The notes under the pieces were generated by a model. The model had not been told where the DNA came from. It saw only the letters and a program-made list of their open reading frames with translations, and searched no databases. A DNA stretch of 64,000 nucleotides from NCBI RefSeq assembly GCF_001667775.1, contig NZ_LZJI01000183.1:62001-126000 (forward strand). Direction: 5' to 3'. Positions 16,818 through 26,103 of the stretch are shown in pieces. How positions within the stretch are numbered: the stretch's first letter is position 1; the number at the start of each line of letters is the position of its first letter. Position numbers and translations under genes: made by a program. The DNA comes from Mycobacterium sp. E1747. Lineage in GTDB: Bacteria; Actinomycetota; Actinomycetes; Mycobacteriales; Mycobacteriaceae.

Positions 16818-18698
16818 TCACGGCGTGACGATGTCGAAGCTCGGGTCCGGCTGATCGAGCACCCCGAGGAGGGCCTGCAGCGCCGCCTGATTGCCCGATA
16901 CCCGCAACCCGGGCGAGGAGAAGTCACCCATCGCCGCGGATAGGAGCCGAAACTTGCTGTCCAGCTGGACCGTGACCGATGCCGTCGCCGGTTCGGCCGG
17001 CACCTTGCGGTAGACGAGCACCCCGTTGCGCAGGGTGAGCCGGTAGTTGGTGGCCAGATCGGCGAAGGCGAGGTCGATGGCCAGGTCGAGATCCCAGCTG
17101 CGTGGACCGTCGACCCGGATGGCGAGGCTGTCGAAGATCTGCTCGGGAGTCAGCTGGGAGAGCATGGTGGGCGAGGCGACCTGCGCCGCCGTGCCGAAGT
17201 TTCCGCCCCGCAATTCCGTTGCGCCACTGAGGAAGAAGTTGCGCCAAGTGGCGTTCTCGGCGCCATAGGCCAGCTGCTCCAGCGTTTCGGCGTACAGCGT
17301 GCGGGCGCCCTCGTGCGCACTGTCGGTGAACATCGCATGATCGAGTAGCGTCGCCGCCCAACGGAAGTCGCCCGAGTCAAAGGCCGATTGGGCCAGGCCG
17401 ACAACCCGTTCGATGCCGCCCATCGCCTCGACGTAGCGAGGTGCGAGGGCTTCCGGGGGATGCGGCCACAACCGCGCCGGGTTGCCGTCGAACCAGCCCA
17501 TGTAGCGCTGATAGACGGCCTTCACGTTGTGGCTGACCGACCCGTAGTACCCGTGGGTGTGCCACGCACGCTCGAGCGCCGGCGGCATCCGGAACATCTC
17601 CGCGATCTCGATCCCGGTGTAGCCCTGGTTGAGCAAGCGCAGCGTCTGGTCGTGCAAATAGGCGTACATGTCGCGCTGCAGCGACAGGAACCCGACGATG
17701 TTCTCCCGCCCCCAGGTGGGCCAGTGGTGAGAGGCGAACACCACGTCGGCGCGGTCGGCGAAGGTGTCGATCGCCTCGGTGAGATAGCCCGACCATGCGT
17801 GCGGGTCCCGCACCAGCGCTCCGCGCAGGGTCAGGAGGTTGTGCAGGTTGTGGGTGGCGTTCTCGGCCATGCACAGCGCGCGAAACCGCGGGAAGTAGAA
17901 GTGCATTTCGGCGGGCGCCTCGGTGCCGGGCGCCATCTGGAACTCGATGTCCACCCCGTCGATGGTGTGCTTCTCACCGGTCTCGCGGATGTCGACGGTC
18001 GGCACAATGATCGCCACCTCCCCGGTCGACGGGGCCTGGCCCAGGCCGCAGCCCACCTGGTCGCGGGGTCCGCGGGACAGCATGCTGCCGTACATGTACG
18101 TCGCCCGCCGCGTCATGGCCGGGCCCGCATACACGTTCTCCCGGACCGCATGCTCGACGAAGCCGTCCGGCGCCAAGACGGCCACGGCGCCGGCGTCGAC
18201 CTCCGCCTGCGAGGTGACGCCGAGAACGCCACCAAAGTGGTCGACATGGCTGTGGGTGTAGATCACCGCGACGACGGGCCGGTCACCCCCGCGGTGGGTG
18301 CGATACAGCCCCAGCGCGGCGGCCGCGACCTCGGTGGACACCAGCGGGTCGATGACGATGATCCCGGTGTCGGTCTCGACGAATGTGACGTTGGAAATGT
18401 CGAGGCCACGGACCTGGTAAATCCCCGGGACCACTTCATAGAGGCCCTGTTTGGCGGTCAGCGTCGACTGCCGCCACAGGCTGGGGTGCACGGATGTCGG
18501 CGCTGGACCGCCGAGGAAGGAGTAGGCGTCGTTGTCCCACACCACCCGCCCGTCGGCCGCCTTGATGACGCACGGGGACAGCGCGGCGATGAATCCGCGA
18601 TCGGCGTTGTGAAAGTCCGTGTCGTCACCGAATGGCAGCGCGTGTGCGCGATGCGCCGCCTCGATGGCTTCGGTGGGGGGTTTGCGTTGCACCGGCAA
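16818..18698 (-). CDS. Alkyl sulfatase, metallo-beta-lactamase fold
   Basis: The roughly 626-residue enzyme hydrolyses alkyl sulfates. The N-terminal metallo-beta-lactamase domain carries [10 protein letters not shown] (zinc ligands); ASHHWPTWG and further His residues supply the rest. A middle dimerisation domain and a C-terminal SCP2-like domain (about the last 130 residues, with LDSKFR) complete the SdsA1/BDS1 architecture. No Sec signal is visible. The start is uncertain: a TTG at 18698 and a GTG at 18692 both precede the conserved region. It is divergent from lpqH. Equivalent to Rv3762c. Confidence 0.87.
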   Translation of the reverse strand: MPVQRKPPTEAIEAAHRAHALPFGDDTDFHNADRGFIAALSPCVIKAADGRVVWDNDAYSFLGGPAPTSVHPSLWRQSTLTAKQGLYEVVPGIYQVRGLDISNVTFVETDTGIIVIDPLVSTEVAAAALGLYRTHRGGDRPVVAVIYTHSHVDHFGGVLGVTSQAEVDAGAVAVLAPDGFVEHAVRENVYAGPAMTRRATYMYGSMLSRGPRDQVGCGLGQAPSTGEVAIIVPTVDIRETGEKHTIDGVDIEFQMAPGTEAPAEMHFYFPRFRALCMAENATHNLHNLLTLRGALVRDPHAWSGYLTEAIDTFADRADVVFASHHWPTWGRENIVGFLSLQRDMYAYLHDQTLRLLNQGYTGIEIAEMFRMPPALERAWHTHGYYGSVSHNVKAVYQRYMGWFDGNPARLWPHPPEALAPRYVEAMGGIERVVGLAQSAFDSGDFRWAATLLDHAMFTDSAHEGARTLYAETLEQLAYGAENATWRNFFLSGATELRGGNFGTAAQVASPTMLSQLTPEQIFDSLAIRVDGPRSWDLDLAIDLAFADLATNYRLTLRNGVLVYRKVPAEPATASVTVQLDSKFRLLSAAMGDFSSPGLRVSGNQAALQALLGVLDQPDPSFDIVTP

Positions 18699-18833
18699 TA
18701 CATTGCCACCGATGCGGCCCCGAACGGCCGGAGAATTTTTGATCAATCTTGGCCTACACCGCCCGGCAAACACGCATACTGCCTTGACGGCCCTCAACGA
18801 CGAGGGCCGCAACGATCGGGTGAAGGAGAACAG

Positions 18834-19301
18834 GTGAAGCGTGGACTGACTGTTGCGGCGACAGGAGCGGCAATTCTGGCCGCCGCACTATCGGGGTGTT
18901 CGAGCAACAAGTCGGGTGGCGTTTCGACGTCAGTGCCGGGAGGCTCGGTGTCGGCCGGCGGCAACAACTCGACGAAGGTCATCATCGACGGCAAAGACCA
19001 AAACGTCCAGGGCACCACAATCTGCACCAAGGCCGGCGGTGACATCTCGATCGCGGTCGGCGGCAACACCACCGGCATTAGCGTCGTGCTCGGCGACGCC
19101 AACCCGCTCACCGTCAAGGCGGTCCAACTCGGCAACGTCAACGGCGTGACCCTGCAGTACGCGCAGGGCGGTCAGGGCAACGCGTCGGTGTCCAAGGACG
19201 GCAATACCTACAAGGTCACCGGCACGGCCACCGGCATCGACATGGCCAACCCGATGCAGCCGGTGAACAAGCCGTTCGAAATCGACGCGACTTGCTCCTG
19301 A
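18834..19301 (+). CDS. lpqH: 19-kDa lipoprotein antigen LpqH
   Basis: The 155-residue lipoprotein has a classic lipobox LSGC with the acylated Cys at residue 22, then a Ser/Thr/Gly-rich linker (a likely glycosylation stretch) and a beta-rich domain with two further Cys. LpqH is a major surface lipoprotein and TLR2 agonist of slow growers. GTG is the start, with AAGGAG upstream. It is divergent from the alkyl sulfatase gene and convergent with tcrY. Equivalent to Rv3763. Confidence 0.93.
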   Translation: MKRGLTVAATGAAILAAALSGCSSNKSGGVSTSVPGGSVSAGGNNSTKVIIDGKDQNVQGTTICTKAGGDISIAVGGNTTGISVVLGDANPLTVKAVQLGNVNGVTLQYAQGGQGNASVSKDGNTYKVTGTATGIDMANPMQPVNKPFEIDATCS

Positions 19302-19310
19302 CTCGATGAG

Positions 19311-20813
19311 TTAAGAGGTCCGTGCGGGCGGTTGCCACCCGTTGAGTGGCAACCGCACCGTGAACTCGGTATGGCCGGGTGAGCTGTCCACGGTGATCGT
19401 GCCGTGGTGGGCCTTGACCACCGCGGACACGATCGCCAGCCCCAGCCCGGTGCTGCCGCCCTTGCGGGACCGTGAGGTGTCGCCGCGGGCGAAGCGCTCG
19501 AACACTTCGGATTGAAGCGGCGCCGGGATCCCGGGCCCATTGTCGACGACCTGCAGCACGGTGTGCGCCGGCTCGGTGCTTAATCGTGTGGTCACGACCG
19601 TGCCCGCGCCGGTGTGTAGGCGAGCGTTGGCGAGCAGGTTGGCCAGGACCTGGTGCAGGCGGGCCGCGTCGCCCGTGACCATCACGGGCTCCTCGGGCAG
19701 GTCGAGTTCCCACTGATGGTCCGGCCCGGCGACATGCGCGTCGTTGACGGCGTCGACCGCGACCCGCGACAGATCGACCGGTTCGCGTTCCAAGGGCCGG
19801 CCGGAGTCCAGCCGGGCCAGCAGCAGCAAGTCCTCCACCAGGCGCGTCATCCGTTCGGTCTCGGAGGCCACCCGGCTCATCGCGTGCGCCATTGCCTCCC
19901 GGTCCCCCCCTTCTCGGTCCATGCGCTGGGTGAGTTCGGTGTAGCCGCGGATCGCGGCGAGCGGCGTGCGCAGTTCGTGACTGGCGTCGGCGACGAACTG
20001 GCGGACCCGGGTCTCGCTGGCCTGCCGGGCTGACAGCGCGGCCGCGATGTGGTCGAGCATCCGGTTGAGAGCCGAGCCCAGCTGGCCCACCTCGGTTGCG
20101 GGATTCGCGTCGGATTCGCCGACCCGGAGCGGCAGCTCGACCTCACCGCGATCCAGCGGTAGGTCGGCCACCCTGCTGGCAGTCTGCGCGACGCGGCGCA
20201 GCGGCGCCAGCGCGCGCCGGATGATGATGGCCCCGGCGATCGTCGCGGCGGCAAGCGCGACCGCGGTGACGATCGCGAAAATCACCAGCATCCGGATCAG
20301 GGTGGCGTCGACGTTGGCCATCGAGAGGCCGGTGACGATCGTGTCGCCCCCATTGCGGCTCGGGGCCGCCACCACCCGGTACCGGCCGAGCCCGTCCAGG
20401 TTCACGGTGACCGGTGCGCGGCTGCCCGCGATTTGCTCCAGTTGCGCCTGGGCGGTCGGGGTCAGCGCGGCCCTGGTGCCGCTGCTGGTCAGATAGCCGG
20501 CGTCGACGGTCTTGCCGTGGTTGACCACGGCGGCCACCATGCCCGCCGGCTGACCCGGGGCGTCCAGGAAGCGCGGGCCCGGGCCGGGGCGGGGATAGAA
20601 CGAGTGCTCGCGCCGCGGGCGATTTGGCTCGGGGTACATCAGCGCCGAGCGGAAAGAGGTGCCGGCGAGTTGCCCGTCGAGTTGCTTCACCAGGTGGTGA
20701 TTGAGCGCCAGCTCGGTCACCGCGGTGATGCCGACGCACACGATGGCCAACACGACGATCTGCCCGACCAACAGCCGCAGCCGCAGGGACCAGGCCCGCC
20801 GTGCGCTGGCCAA
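19311..20813 (-). CDS. tcrY: Sensor histidine kinase TcrY
   Basis: The protein has two transmembrane helices flanking an extracytoplasmic sensor domain of about 150 residues, then HAMP, HisKA with the phosphoacceptor His in DASHELRTPLAAIRG, and HATPase_c with NLLANARLHT (N box), DNGPGIP and GLGLAI. It phosphorylates TcrX, whose gene precedes it. The start is uncertain: a TTG at 20813 gives a normal N-terminus (LASARRAWSL), whereas starts further upstream (for example GTG 20867) would translate the 46-bp repeat as an Arg/Gly-rich tag. Equivalent to Rv3764c. Confidence 0.9.
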   Translation of the reverse strand: MASARRAWSLRLRLLVGQIVVLAIVCVGITAVTELALNHHLVKQLDGQLAGTSFRSALMYPEPNRPRREHSFYPRPGPGPRFLDAPGQPAGMVAAVVNHGKTVDAGYLTSSGTRAALTPTAQAQLEQIAGSRAPVTVNLDGLGRYRVVAAPSRNGGDTIVTGLSMANVDATLIRMLVIFAIVTAVALAAATIAGAIIIRRALAPLRRVAQTASRVADLPLDRGEVELPLRVGESDANPATEVGQLGSALNRMLDHIAAALSARQASETRVRQFVADASHELRTPLAAIRGYTELTQRMDREGGDREAMAHAMSRVASETERMTRLVEDLLLLARLDSGRPLEREPVDLSRVAVDAVNDAHVAGPDHQWELDLPEEPVMVTGDAARLHQVLANLLANARLHTGAGTVVTTRLSTEPAHTVLQVVDNGPGIPAPLQSEVFERFARGDTSRSRKGGSTGLGLAIVSAVVKAHHGTITVDSSPGHTEFTVRLPLNGWQPPARTS

Positions 20814-20816
20814 CGG

Positions 20817-20916
20817 TCGCGACCCGCAGCGCCCGGCTTCGCCGCGCTTGCGATCGCTCCTACCCACCAGTCGCGACCCGCAGCGCCCGGCTTCGCCGCG
20901 CTTGCGATCGCTCCTA
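20817..20916. repeat. Two identical 46-bp direct repeats between tcrX and tcrY
   Basis: Copies at 20817-20862 and 20871-20916 are identical and separated by 8 bp. Each begins TCGCGACCCGCAGCGCCCGG and ends GCGATCGCTCCTA. The last three bases of the second copy supply the tcrX stop codon. The first half matches the shorter repeats at 3274-3323. On the minus strand each copy is open in the tcrY frame, so an upstream start would translate it. Confidence 0.85.
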
Positions 20917-21618
20917 GCGCGCCGGCTTGAGGACATAACCCGCGCCACGCAGCGTGTGGATCATGGGGTCGCGACCGCTGTCGATCTTCTTGCGCAGATA
21001 CGAGATGTAGAGCTCGACGATGTTGGATCGGCCGCCGAAGTCATAGCTCCACACCCGGTCGAGGATTTGCGCCTTGCTCAGCACACGCTTGGAGTTGCGC
21101 ATCATGAACCGCAGCAATTCGAACTCGGTGGACGTCAACGAGATCGGCTCGCCGCCGCGGGTGACCTCGTGACTGTCCTCATCGAGGACCAGATCGCCGA
21201 CCACCAGTTGCGCGCCGCTGTCCAGCGTCGTCACTCCGGTGCGCCGCAGCAATGCCCGCAGGCGCAGCACCACCTCTTCGATGCTGAACGGTTTGGTGAC
21301 GTAGTCGTCGCCGCCGGCGGTCAGCCCGGCGATCCGATCCTCCACGGCATCCTTGGCCGTCAAAAGCAGCACCGGCAGCTGGGGGTTTTCCTCGCGCAAC
21401 TTGTGCAGGACGTCGAGCCCGCTCATGTCGGGAAGCATCACATCGAGGACGACCACGTCCGGACGCTGGGAGCGGGCGGCGGCGATGGCCGATGCACCGT
21501 CGCTGGCCGTCGCGATGTTCCAGCCCTCGTAGCGCAGCGCCATCGATACCATCTCGGCCAGGACTGACTCGTCGTCCACGACCAACACATTGATCGGATT
21601 GCCGTCAGCTCGACACAT
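20914..21618 (-). CDS. tcrX: Response regulator TcrX
   Basis: The 234-residue OmpR/PhoB-type regulator has a receiver domain with the acidic pair in VVDDES, the phosphorylated Asp59 in LDVMLPDMSG and Lys in VTKPFS. A C-terminal winged-helix domain follows (ISLTSTEFELLRFMM, IVELYISYLRKKID). I chose the ATG at 21618, which gives the length I recall for the M. tuberculosis protein. A GTG at 21654 is a rival because a CATACT hexamer sits 7 nt before it. Equivalent to Rv3765c; it shares an operon with tcrY. Confidence 0.93.
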   Translation of the reverse strand: MCRADGNPINVLVVDDESVLAEMVSMALRYEGWNIATASDGASAIAAARSQRPDVVVLDVMLPDMSGLDVLHKLREENPQLPVLLLTAKDAVEDRIAGLTAGGDDYVTKPFSIEEVVLRLRALLRRTGVTTLDSGAQLVVGDLVLDEDSHEVTRGGEPISLTSTEFELLRFMMRNSKRVLSKAQILDRVWSYDFGGRSNIVELYISYLRKKIDSGRDPMIHTLRGAGYVLKPAR

Positions 21619-21719
21619 GATTACCCGCTCGACGGACGCTCGAGGCTGGGTCACACGTTCCAGTATGCGCACCGCGCTGAGCCGCCGCTATGGCCTAGCT
21701 TTGCGTGCCCTGTGAAAGG

Positions 21720-21750
21720 GATCGCGCGACTGCTGAGCAGTCGCGCGATC
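21720..21750. terminator. Strong hairpin terminator
   Basis: GATCGCGCGACTGC (21720-21733) pairs perfectly with 21737-21750 around a 3-nt loop. It lies just past the stop of the small membrane-protein gene at 21768 and behind the tcrX promoter region, so it insulates the two units. The minus-strand exit reads CCCTTTCAC, a weak T-tract, as is common in mycobacteria. Confidence 0.75.
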
Positions 21751-21767
21751 TTCTCCCGGCGAAGTGG

Positions 21768-21923
21768 TTAATACCAGTAGCGCCGGCCGGCGACCGGGCG
21801 GCCAATCGAGCCCATGATCCACAACACGGCGCCGATAACGAGTACGACGACGCCGATCTCCCACAGCAATGGGATGCTGAACACAAAGCCGAGAATAAGC
21901 AGGATTACGCCGAGGGCAATCAT
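21768..21923 (-). CDS. Small membrane protein, 51 residues (DUF6131-like)
   Basis: The gene encodes a 51-residue hydrophobic protein with two transmembrane segments (GVILLILGFVFSI and GVVVLVIGAVLWIMG) and a basic GRPVAGRRYWY tail. This matches a widespread family of tiny mycobacterial membrane proteins. The ATG at 21923 has an AAAGGAG ribosome site that overlaps the stop codon of the upstream gene, so the two are translated from one message. The function is unknown. A strong terminator follows. Confidence 0.8.
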   Translation of the reverse strand: MIALGVILLILGFVFSIPLLWEIGVVVLVIGAVLWIMGSIGRPVAGRRYWY

Positions 21924-21933
21924 GACGACTCCT

Positions 21934-22170
21934 TTAGGTAAGGGGCACTAGGACACCAGGCATTGAACTGGGTTGCGGAACATGGCAGTCCTTGACTTTC
22001 GGGTTAACGCCCCCGTAATTCAAAGGCCCCGCGATGACGGTCAACGCGATGTTTCCCGCCGTGACACAACTGGTTGAGTCACCCTTGAAGTAATCGCGTT
22101 GCCATGCCGCGAAAACCCCAATGAGCAGCCATACCAGGGCAATCGTGCCGATGATTCCGCTGCCACGCAT
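21934..22170 (-). CDS. Small exported or membrane-anchored protein
   Basis: The 78-residue protein begins with an N-terminal hydrophobic helix (GIIGTIALVWLLIGVFAAW) and has a short extracytoplasmic part with two Cys (SCVTAG and KDCHVP) that could form a disulphide. I chose the ATG at 22170 because GGAGGG precedes it at good spacing; an ATG at 22182 lies before that site. It is co-transcribed with the 51-residue gene. The family is common in mycobacteria next to such tiny proteins, with no known role. Confidence 0.75.
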   Translation of the reverse strand: MRGSGIIGTIALVWLLIGVFAAWQRDYFKGDSTSCVTAGNIALTVIAGPLNYGGVNPKVKDCHVPQPSSMPGVLVPLT

Positions 22171-22188
22171 GGTGCCCTCCAATGTGGT

Positions 22189-22204
22189 CGAGAAAAATTT
22201 CTCG
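22189..22204. promoter_or_regulatory. Palindrome upstream of the small membrane-protein pair
   Basis: CGAGAAAAATTTCTCG is a perfect 7-bp inverted repeat with an AA centre, about 20 bp upstream of the ATG at 22170 on the minus strand. It may be an operator for the two-gene unit, or a terminator for the gene ending at 22286. I cannot distinguish these by eye. Confidence 0.45.
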
Positions 22205-22285
22205 TGGACGATAGTTACCCATTCGACTTGTGTCTAAACATTGCGCGCGGGCGAATTCGACGCTGCGCCAGGACAGCCCGTCGCA

Positions 22286-22696
22286 CTAAGACCGGCCGGC
22301 GAGCCACACCGATGCCCGCCTCTTCGACGCCCGGGAAATCCACGCGTCTTGGATCAGCTCGGTCAACTCCGACTTGCCGATTTCCGACAATCGGGCGGCC
22401 CGCACCAGCACCGATGGATGCCCGTCGAAATGGTCGGTGGTGAAGAACGGCGAACCGGGATCCTGGGTCAGCGCCAGCTTGTCACTCTCCGATTCCACCC
22501 AGAGCATGATCACGTCGGCATAGCGCTCGCCGGTTTCCGGATCCGAGGCGTCCGGCTGGGGCGTACGGAAGAACACGAACGACTTGCCGCCCACCTGATA
22601 GATGGCGTTGCCCTTCGGCCCCTCCAGACGCTGGACGTGCGGCATCGATGCGGCGATCTCGTGCACGTCGCTCACTCGGGCGGGTCGATCAGCCAC
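22286..22696 (-). CDS. MmcQ/YjbR (DUF419) family protein
   Basis: The 136-residue cytoplasmic protein contains the CyaY-like DNA-binding fold family landmarks: KGNAIYQVGGKSFVFFRT, a central LWVESESDKLALTQDP, and FTTDHFDGHPSVLV. The family is annotated as MmcQ/YjbR-like, and its biochemical role is unsettled. The GTG start is supported by a TACGCT hexamer 7 nt upstream on the minus strand (leaderless). Confidence 0.75.
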   Translation of the reverse strand: MADRPARVSDVHEIAASMPHVQRLEGPKGNAIYQVGGKSFVFFRTPQPDASDPETGERYADVIMLWVESESDKLALTQDPGSPFFTTDHFDGHPSVLVRAARLSEIGKSELTELIQDAWISRASKRRASVWLAGRS

Positions 22697-22703
22697 ACCG
22701 GCG

Positions 22704-22709
22704 AGCGTA
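22704..22709 (-). promoter_or_regulatory. -10 element for the MmcQ/YjbR gene
   Basis: The minus strand reads TACGCT, 7 nt before the GTG at 22696, predicting a leaderless transcript. Confidence 0.5.
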
Positions 22710-22784
22710 GCGACCTTGCGGGCGTTGGCGATTCAGCGGTCGAGCGCCCTGAGCATGAGCGGCGACCGACCAGCGGGTCGTGTT

Positions 22785-23726
22785 CTAGCCGCGTCGCTGC
22801 GCGGAGATGTAGAGAGTGGGCGGCATCATGCCGTCGGCCTCCTGCGGAATGCTGCGTCCGTAGCGGGCCATCAACTCGGCGAACGTCGCGGTGGTGACGT
22901 CCCAGCCGTGTTCGCGCAGCCACCCGTCGACCGCGATGCGCTCTTCGGGGTACCAGAGGTCGTCGAAATCGGTGATCTCCGAGTCGACCAGCTTGGCGGC
23001 CGCGGCACGCATGCGCTGCATGTCCTCCCGCTGGCGCCGGACGATCTCGGGATCGTTGAAACCGGCAGCCGGCACGTTCGAGGCCAGCCAACTCCCGTCC
23101 GCGCTCAGCGCATGGATCCGCTCGAACAGCAGGTCCTGCGCCTGCGCCGGCAGGTACCGCACCAAACCCTCGGCCGACCACGCGGCCGGCTTCGACGGGT
23201 CGAAGCCCGCCTCCTGCAGCGCCTTCGGCCAATCCTGGCGCAGGTCTATCGGCACGTTGATCAGGCGCGCCTTTGGCTCGGCCCCGTGCTCGTGCAGCGT
23301 GTTGGACTTGAATTCCAGAACCCTGGGCTGGTCCAGCTCGTAGACGACCGTGCCGTCGGGCCACGGCAGCCGCCAGGCGCGAGCGTCCAGGCCGGCGGCC
23401 AGAATCACCACCTGCCGCACACCGGAGTCGGCTGCACCCAGGAAGAACTCGTCGAAAAACGCTGTCCGCGTGGCCATGAAGTCGACCATCAGCTGGATCC
23501 GCGTGCTCACCGCGGGCTCCAGCTCTACAGCCTTGGCCAGCAGTGCGGGATCGGCGTAGATGCTCCACATGCCTTCACCGGCCGCGTCGACGAACACCCG
23601 CGCGAACGGGTCGTTGATGAGGGGGTCGGCGCTCTCTGTCTCGGCGGCGCGCGCCGCTGCCACGCCGAGCGCGGTGGCTCCCACGCTTTGGGTGATGTCC
23701 CAGGAATCGTTGTCGGTACGCGGCAT
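22785..23726 (-). CDS. SAM-dependent methyltransferase, Rv3767c-type
   Basis: The 313-residue protein belongs to the mycobacterial class I methyltransferase family related to leucine carboxyl methyltransferases. Landmarks are [20 protein letters not shown] at the N-terminus, [18 protein letters not shown] (SAM site) and [12 protein letters not shown]. Mycobacteria carry many paralogues, and most substrates (O-methylation of small molecules or lipids) are unknown. The ATG has AAAGGG upstream. It stands alone between a MmcQ-like gene and a divergent kinase gene. Confidence 0.88.
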   Translation of the reverse strand: MPRTDNDSWDITQSVGATALGVAAARAAETESADPLINDPFARVFVDAAGEGMWSIYADPALLAKAVELEPAVSTRIQLMVDFMATRTAFFDEFFLGAADSGVRQVVILAAGLDARAWRLPWPDGTVVYELDQPRVLEFKSNTLHEHGAEPKARLINVPIDLRQDWPKALQEAGFDPSKPAAWSAEGLVRYLPAQAQDLLFERIHALSADGSWLASNVPAAGFNDPEIVRRQREDMQRMRAAAAKLVDSEITDFDDLWYPEERIAVDGWLREHGWDVTTATFAELMARYGRSIPQEADGMMPPTLYISAQRRG

Positions 23727-23897
23727 CGCCAGTCCCTTTCGAGGGCAGGTCAGTTAGTTGCGCACACTATTCTTCCAGGCCTCCGCCGGCCAGAGCCGCT
23801 TCCAAGCGGTCACCTACGCTTTTCCCAGACGCCCCACAGGGTTGCAGAGGAGCGCTGGCATGACCGAAGTGTTCGCCCGGATCGGTGCGGGTCGCGC

Positions 23898-24932
23898 GTG
23901 GACGCTGTGAACCTGGACGCCGTCGCGGCGTGGATGTCCGAGCAGGGACTCGGCGAGGGTCCGTTGGAGGACGTCTCCCCCGTCACCGGTGGCACCCAGA
24001 ACGTCATGCTGCGGTTCACCCGGGCCGGCCGGCCTTACGTCTTGCGCCGCGGGCCGCGCCACCTGCGTCCGCGGAGCAACAACGTGATCCTGCGGGAGAC
24101 GAAAGTACTTGCCGCCCTGGCCGGTTCCGATGTGCCGCACCCGCACCTGATCGCCGCCTGCGCGGACACCGGCGTGCTGGGTGACGCCGTCTTCTATCTG
24201 ATGGACCCGGTCGACGGATTCAACGCCGGCGAGGGACTGCCGCCGTTGCATGCCGGCGATCCCGGGGTGCGGCACGGCATGGGCCTGTCGATGGCCGATG
24301 CGCTGGCCAGGCTGGGCGCCGTCGACCACGTCGCGGTGGGTCTCGCCAATTTCGGGAAGCCCGAGGGCTTCCTGGAACGCCAGGTGCCGCGCTGGCTTTC
24401 GGAGTTGGACTCCTACAGCGAGTACGCGGGCTACCCGGGGCCGGACATTCCCGGCATCGACGAGGTGGCGGGCTGGCTCCAACGCCACCGGCCGACCGCC
24501 TGGAGCCCGGGCATCATGCACGGCGACTACCACGCCGCCAACGTGATGTTCTCCCGGACCGGCCCGGACGTGGTCGCCATCGTCGACTGGGAGATGTGCA
24601 CGGTCGGCGACCCGCTGCTGGACCTGGGCTGGCTGCTGGCCACGTGGCGCCAGCCCGACGGTTCCAGCGTGTTCAGCCACGCCCTCGGCGGGCAGGACGG
24701 GCTGGCCAGCACCGGCGAGCTGTTCGAGCGCTACGCGGCCAACACCACCCGCGACCTGACGCACATCGCCTGGTACACCGTGCTGGCCTGCTTCAAGCTG
24801 GGCATCGTCATCGAGGGGACGCTCGCCCGGGCCTGCGCGGGCAAGGCCGAAAAAGAGGTCGGCGATCAACTGCACGCGGCCACCGTCCACCTGTTCGAGC
24901 GCGCGCTGGGGCTCATCGCGGGCGCGCGCTGA
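23898..24932 (+). CDS. APH-family kinase, third copy in the window
   Basis: The 344-residue protein has the same superfamily motifs as the two copies upstream: HGDYHAANVMF and VDWEMCTVGDPLLDLGW. It resembles the copy at 12086 more than the one at 9601 by these strings. No dehydrogenase gene is next to it, so a lipid-kinase role is weaker here. I take the GTG at 23898; a second GTG at 23907 is also possible. It is divergent from the methyltransferase gene and is followed after 18 nt by a Thr-rich membrane protein gene with its own promoter. Confidence 0.78.
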   Translation: MDAVNLDAVAAWMSEQGLGEGPLEDVSPVTGGTQNVMLRFTRAGRPYVLRRGPRHLRPRSNNVILRETKVLAALAGSDVPHPHLIAACADTGVLGDAVFYLMDPVDGFNAGEGLPPLHAGDPGVRHGMGLSMADALARLGAVDHVAVGLANFGKPEGFLERQVPRWLSELDSYSEYAGYPGPDIPGIDEVAGWLQRHRPTAWSPGIMHGDYHAANVMFSRTGPDVVAIVDWEMCTVGDPLLDLGWLLATWRQPDGSSVFSHALGGQDGLASTGELFERYAANTTRDLTHIAWYTVLACFKLGIVIEGTLARACAGKAEKEVGDQLHAATVHLFERALGLIAGAR

Positions 24933-24937
24933 TCCAC

Positions 24938-24943
24938 TACCAT
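24938..24943 (+). promoter_or_regulatory. -10 element for the Thr-rich membrane protein
   Basis: TACCAT lies 7 nt before the GTG at 24951, just after the stop of the kinase gene. It predicts a leaderless transcript. Confidence 0.5.
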
Positions 24944-24950
24944 CCCCCTC

Positions 24951-25436
24951 GTGCCGCCTTATCCCGAGGAACCCGACTACTACTCCGAGCCCACCCAGGC
25001 CGCGTATGGCGGGTATTACGACGACCCGGCGCCCGAGCCCGAGCCGCCGACGCCGTGGTATCGCCGTCCGGCGGCGTTGGTGGCGGCCGGCGCGGTCGGG
25101 GCGATCGTGCTGGCGCTGGTGGCGTTCGCCGTCGTCAAGCTGGTGGGCGGTTCGCCCGCGCACAGCCCCGCGGCGACGACGACCACCACGACGACCACGA
25201 TTCCGTCCACCGCCGTGACCACCACCACGACGGAGCCGCCCCGGCACCACGGCGGTGGCGGCGGCGCGCCGACCGAGACGGTCACCGAGACAGCGCCGCC
25301 ACCGAGCACCGACACTGCCACGCCCACCACGACGGAGCCGCCGAGCACCGTCACGGTTTCGCCGAGCACCGAGACCAGCACCGTCACGCAAACCGTGACC
25401 GTCCCGCCGCGGCGCGGGCCGTTCGGCGGACGCTAG
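24951..25436 (+). CDS. Membrane-anchored Thr/Pro-rich protein of unknown function
   Basis: The 161-residue protein has an acidic, Tyr- and Pro-rich cytoplasmic N-terminus (YPEEPDYYSEPTQAAYGGYY), one transmembrane helix around residues 45-66, and a low-complexity extracytoplasmic tail dominated by Thr, Pro and Ser with a Gly run. The tail looks like a mucin-like, possibly O-mannosylated spacer. No domain is recognisable. It is convergent with the next gene. Repeated Thr codons (ACC/ACG) make replication slippage possible, so length may vary between strains. Confidence 0.7.
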   Translation: MPPYPEEPDYYSEPTQAAYGGYYDDPAPEPEPPTPWYRRPAALVAAGAVGAIVLALVAFAVVKLVGGSPAHSPAATTTTTTTTIPSTAVTTTTTEPPRHHGGGGGAPTETVTETAPPPSTDTATPTTTEPPSTVTVSPSTETSTVTQTVTVPPRRGPFGGR

Positions 25437-25449
25437 CGACCGGCGCGCG

Positions 25450-26100
25450 TCACAGTTTCGCGCTCAAGCCGGCGACCAGGTTGATGGTGACGGCCAGGAT
25501 TACCGCGCCAAAAAGGTACGACAGCAGCGCATGGCGTAAGACCGTCGCCCGCAGCCGAGAGGCGTTGATCTCGGTGTCGGAAACCTGGAAGGTCATCCCG
25601 ACGGTGAACGCTATGTAGGCGAAGTCGAGGTAGCGCGGCGGGTGTGGATCGTGGAAATCGATGCCCCCGACCTCGTCCGAGTAATAGAGGCGCGCGTAGT
25701 GCGCCGTGAAAAGCGTATGCACGGCGAACCACGAGGCCGCCACCGCCAGCACGCCGACGCCCGCCGCCGCGAGGGATTCCCTGCCCGAATGCGCGCCCGC
25801 GGCAACGACGTATCCCACACCGCCGAGACTGCTCAGGCTCGCCGAGATGACGACGATGTCGGCGAGCAATCGGGTGGCGTCCTCGCGTGTGGCGTGCCGA
25901 GCGGTGCGGTCGGCATCCATCGGGCCGATGATCAGCCAACTCCACGCGACGTACACCGCTGCGGCGACGATCCAGCCGAGGAGAGCGAACCTCCAACTGA
26001 GTGCACCGGCGATGACAACTGCCACCGCCATTCCGGCCAGTAAGGCGACGAAGAGCCGCACCGCGACTGTGTCGCGGACAAGGCGAACATAGGACGTCAC
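25450..26100 (-). CDS. DUF1345 membrane protein
   Basis: The 216-residue integral membrane protein has about five hydrophobic helices and the DUF1345 landmarks [13 protein letters not shown] and [16 protein letters not shown]. The function of the family is unknown. The GTG start at 26100 is supported by a TAAAGT hexamer 7 nt upstream on the minus strand. A 17-bp tandem repeat overlaps this promoter, so regulation at the -10/-35 region is likely. Confidence 0.82.
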   Translation of the reverse strand: MTSYVRLVRDTVAVRLFVALLAGMAVAVVIAGALSWRFALLGWIVAAAVYVAWSWLIIGPMDADRTARHATREDATRLLADIVVISASLSSLGGVGYVVAAGAHSGRESLAAAGVGVLAVAASWFAVHTLFTAHYARLYYSDEVGGIDFHDPHPPRYLDFAYIAFTVGMTFQVSDTEINASRLRATVLRHALLSYLFGAVILAVTINLVAGLSAKL

Positions 26101-26103
26101 AGC

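Noticed and set aside
17388..18833. Upstream extension of lpqH across the alkyl sulfatase region
   Set aside because: The lipoprotein signal and ribosome site fix the start at 18834; the extension is antisense to a certain gene.
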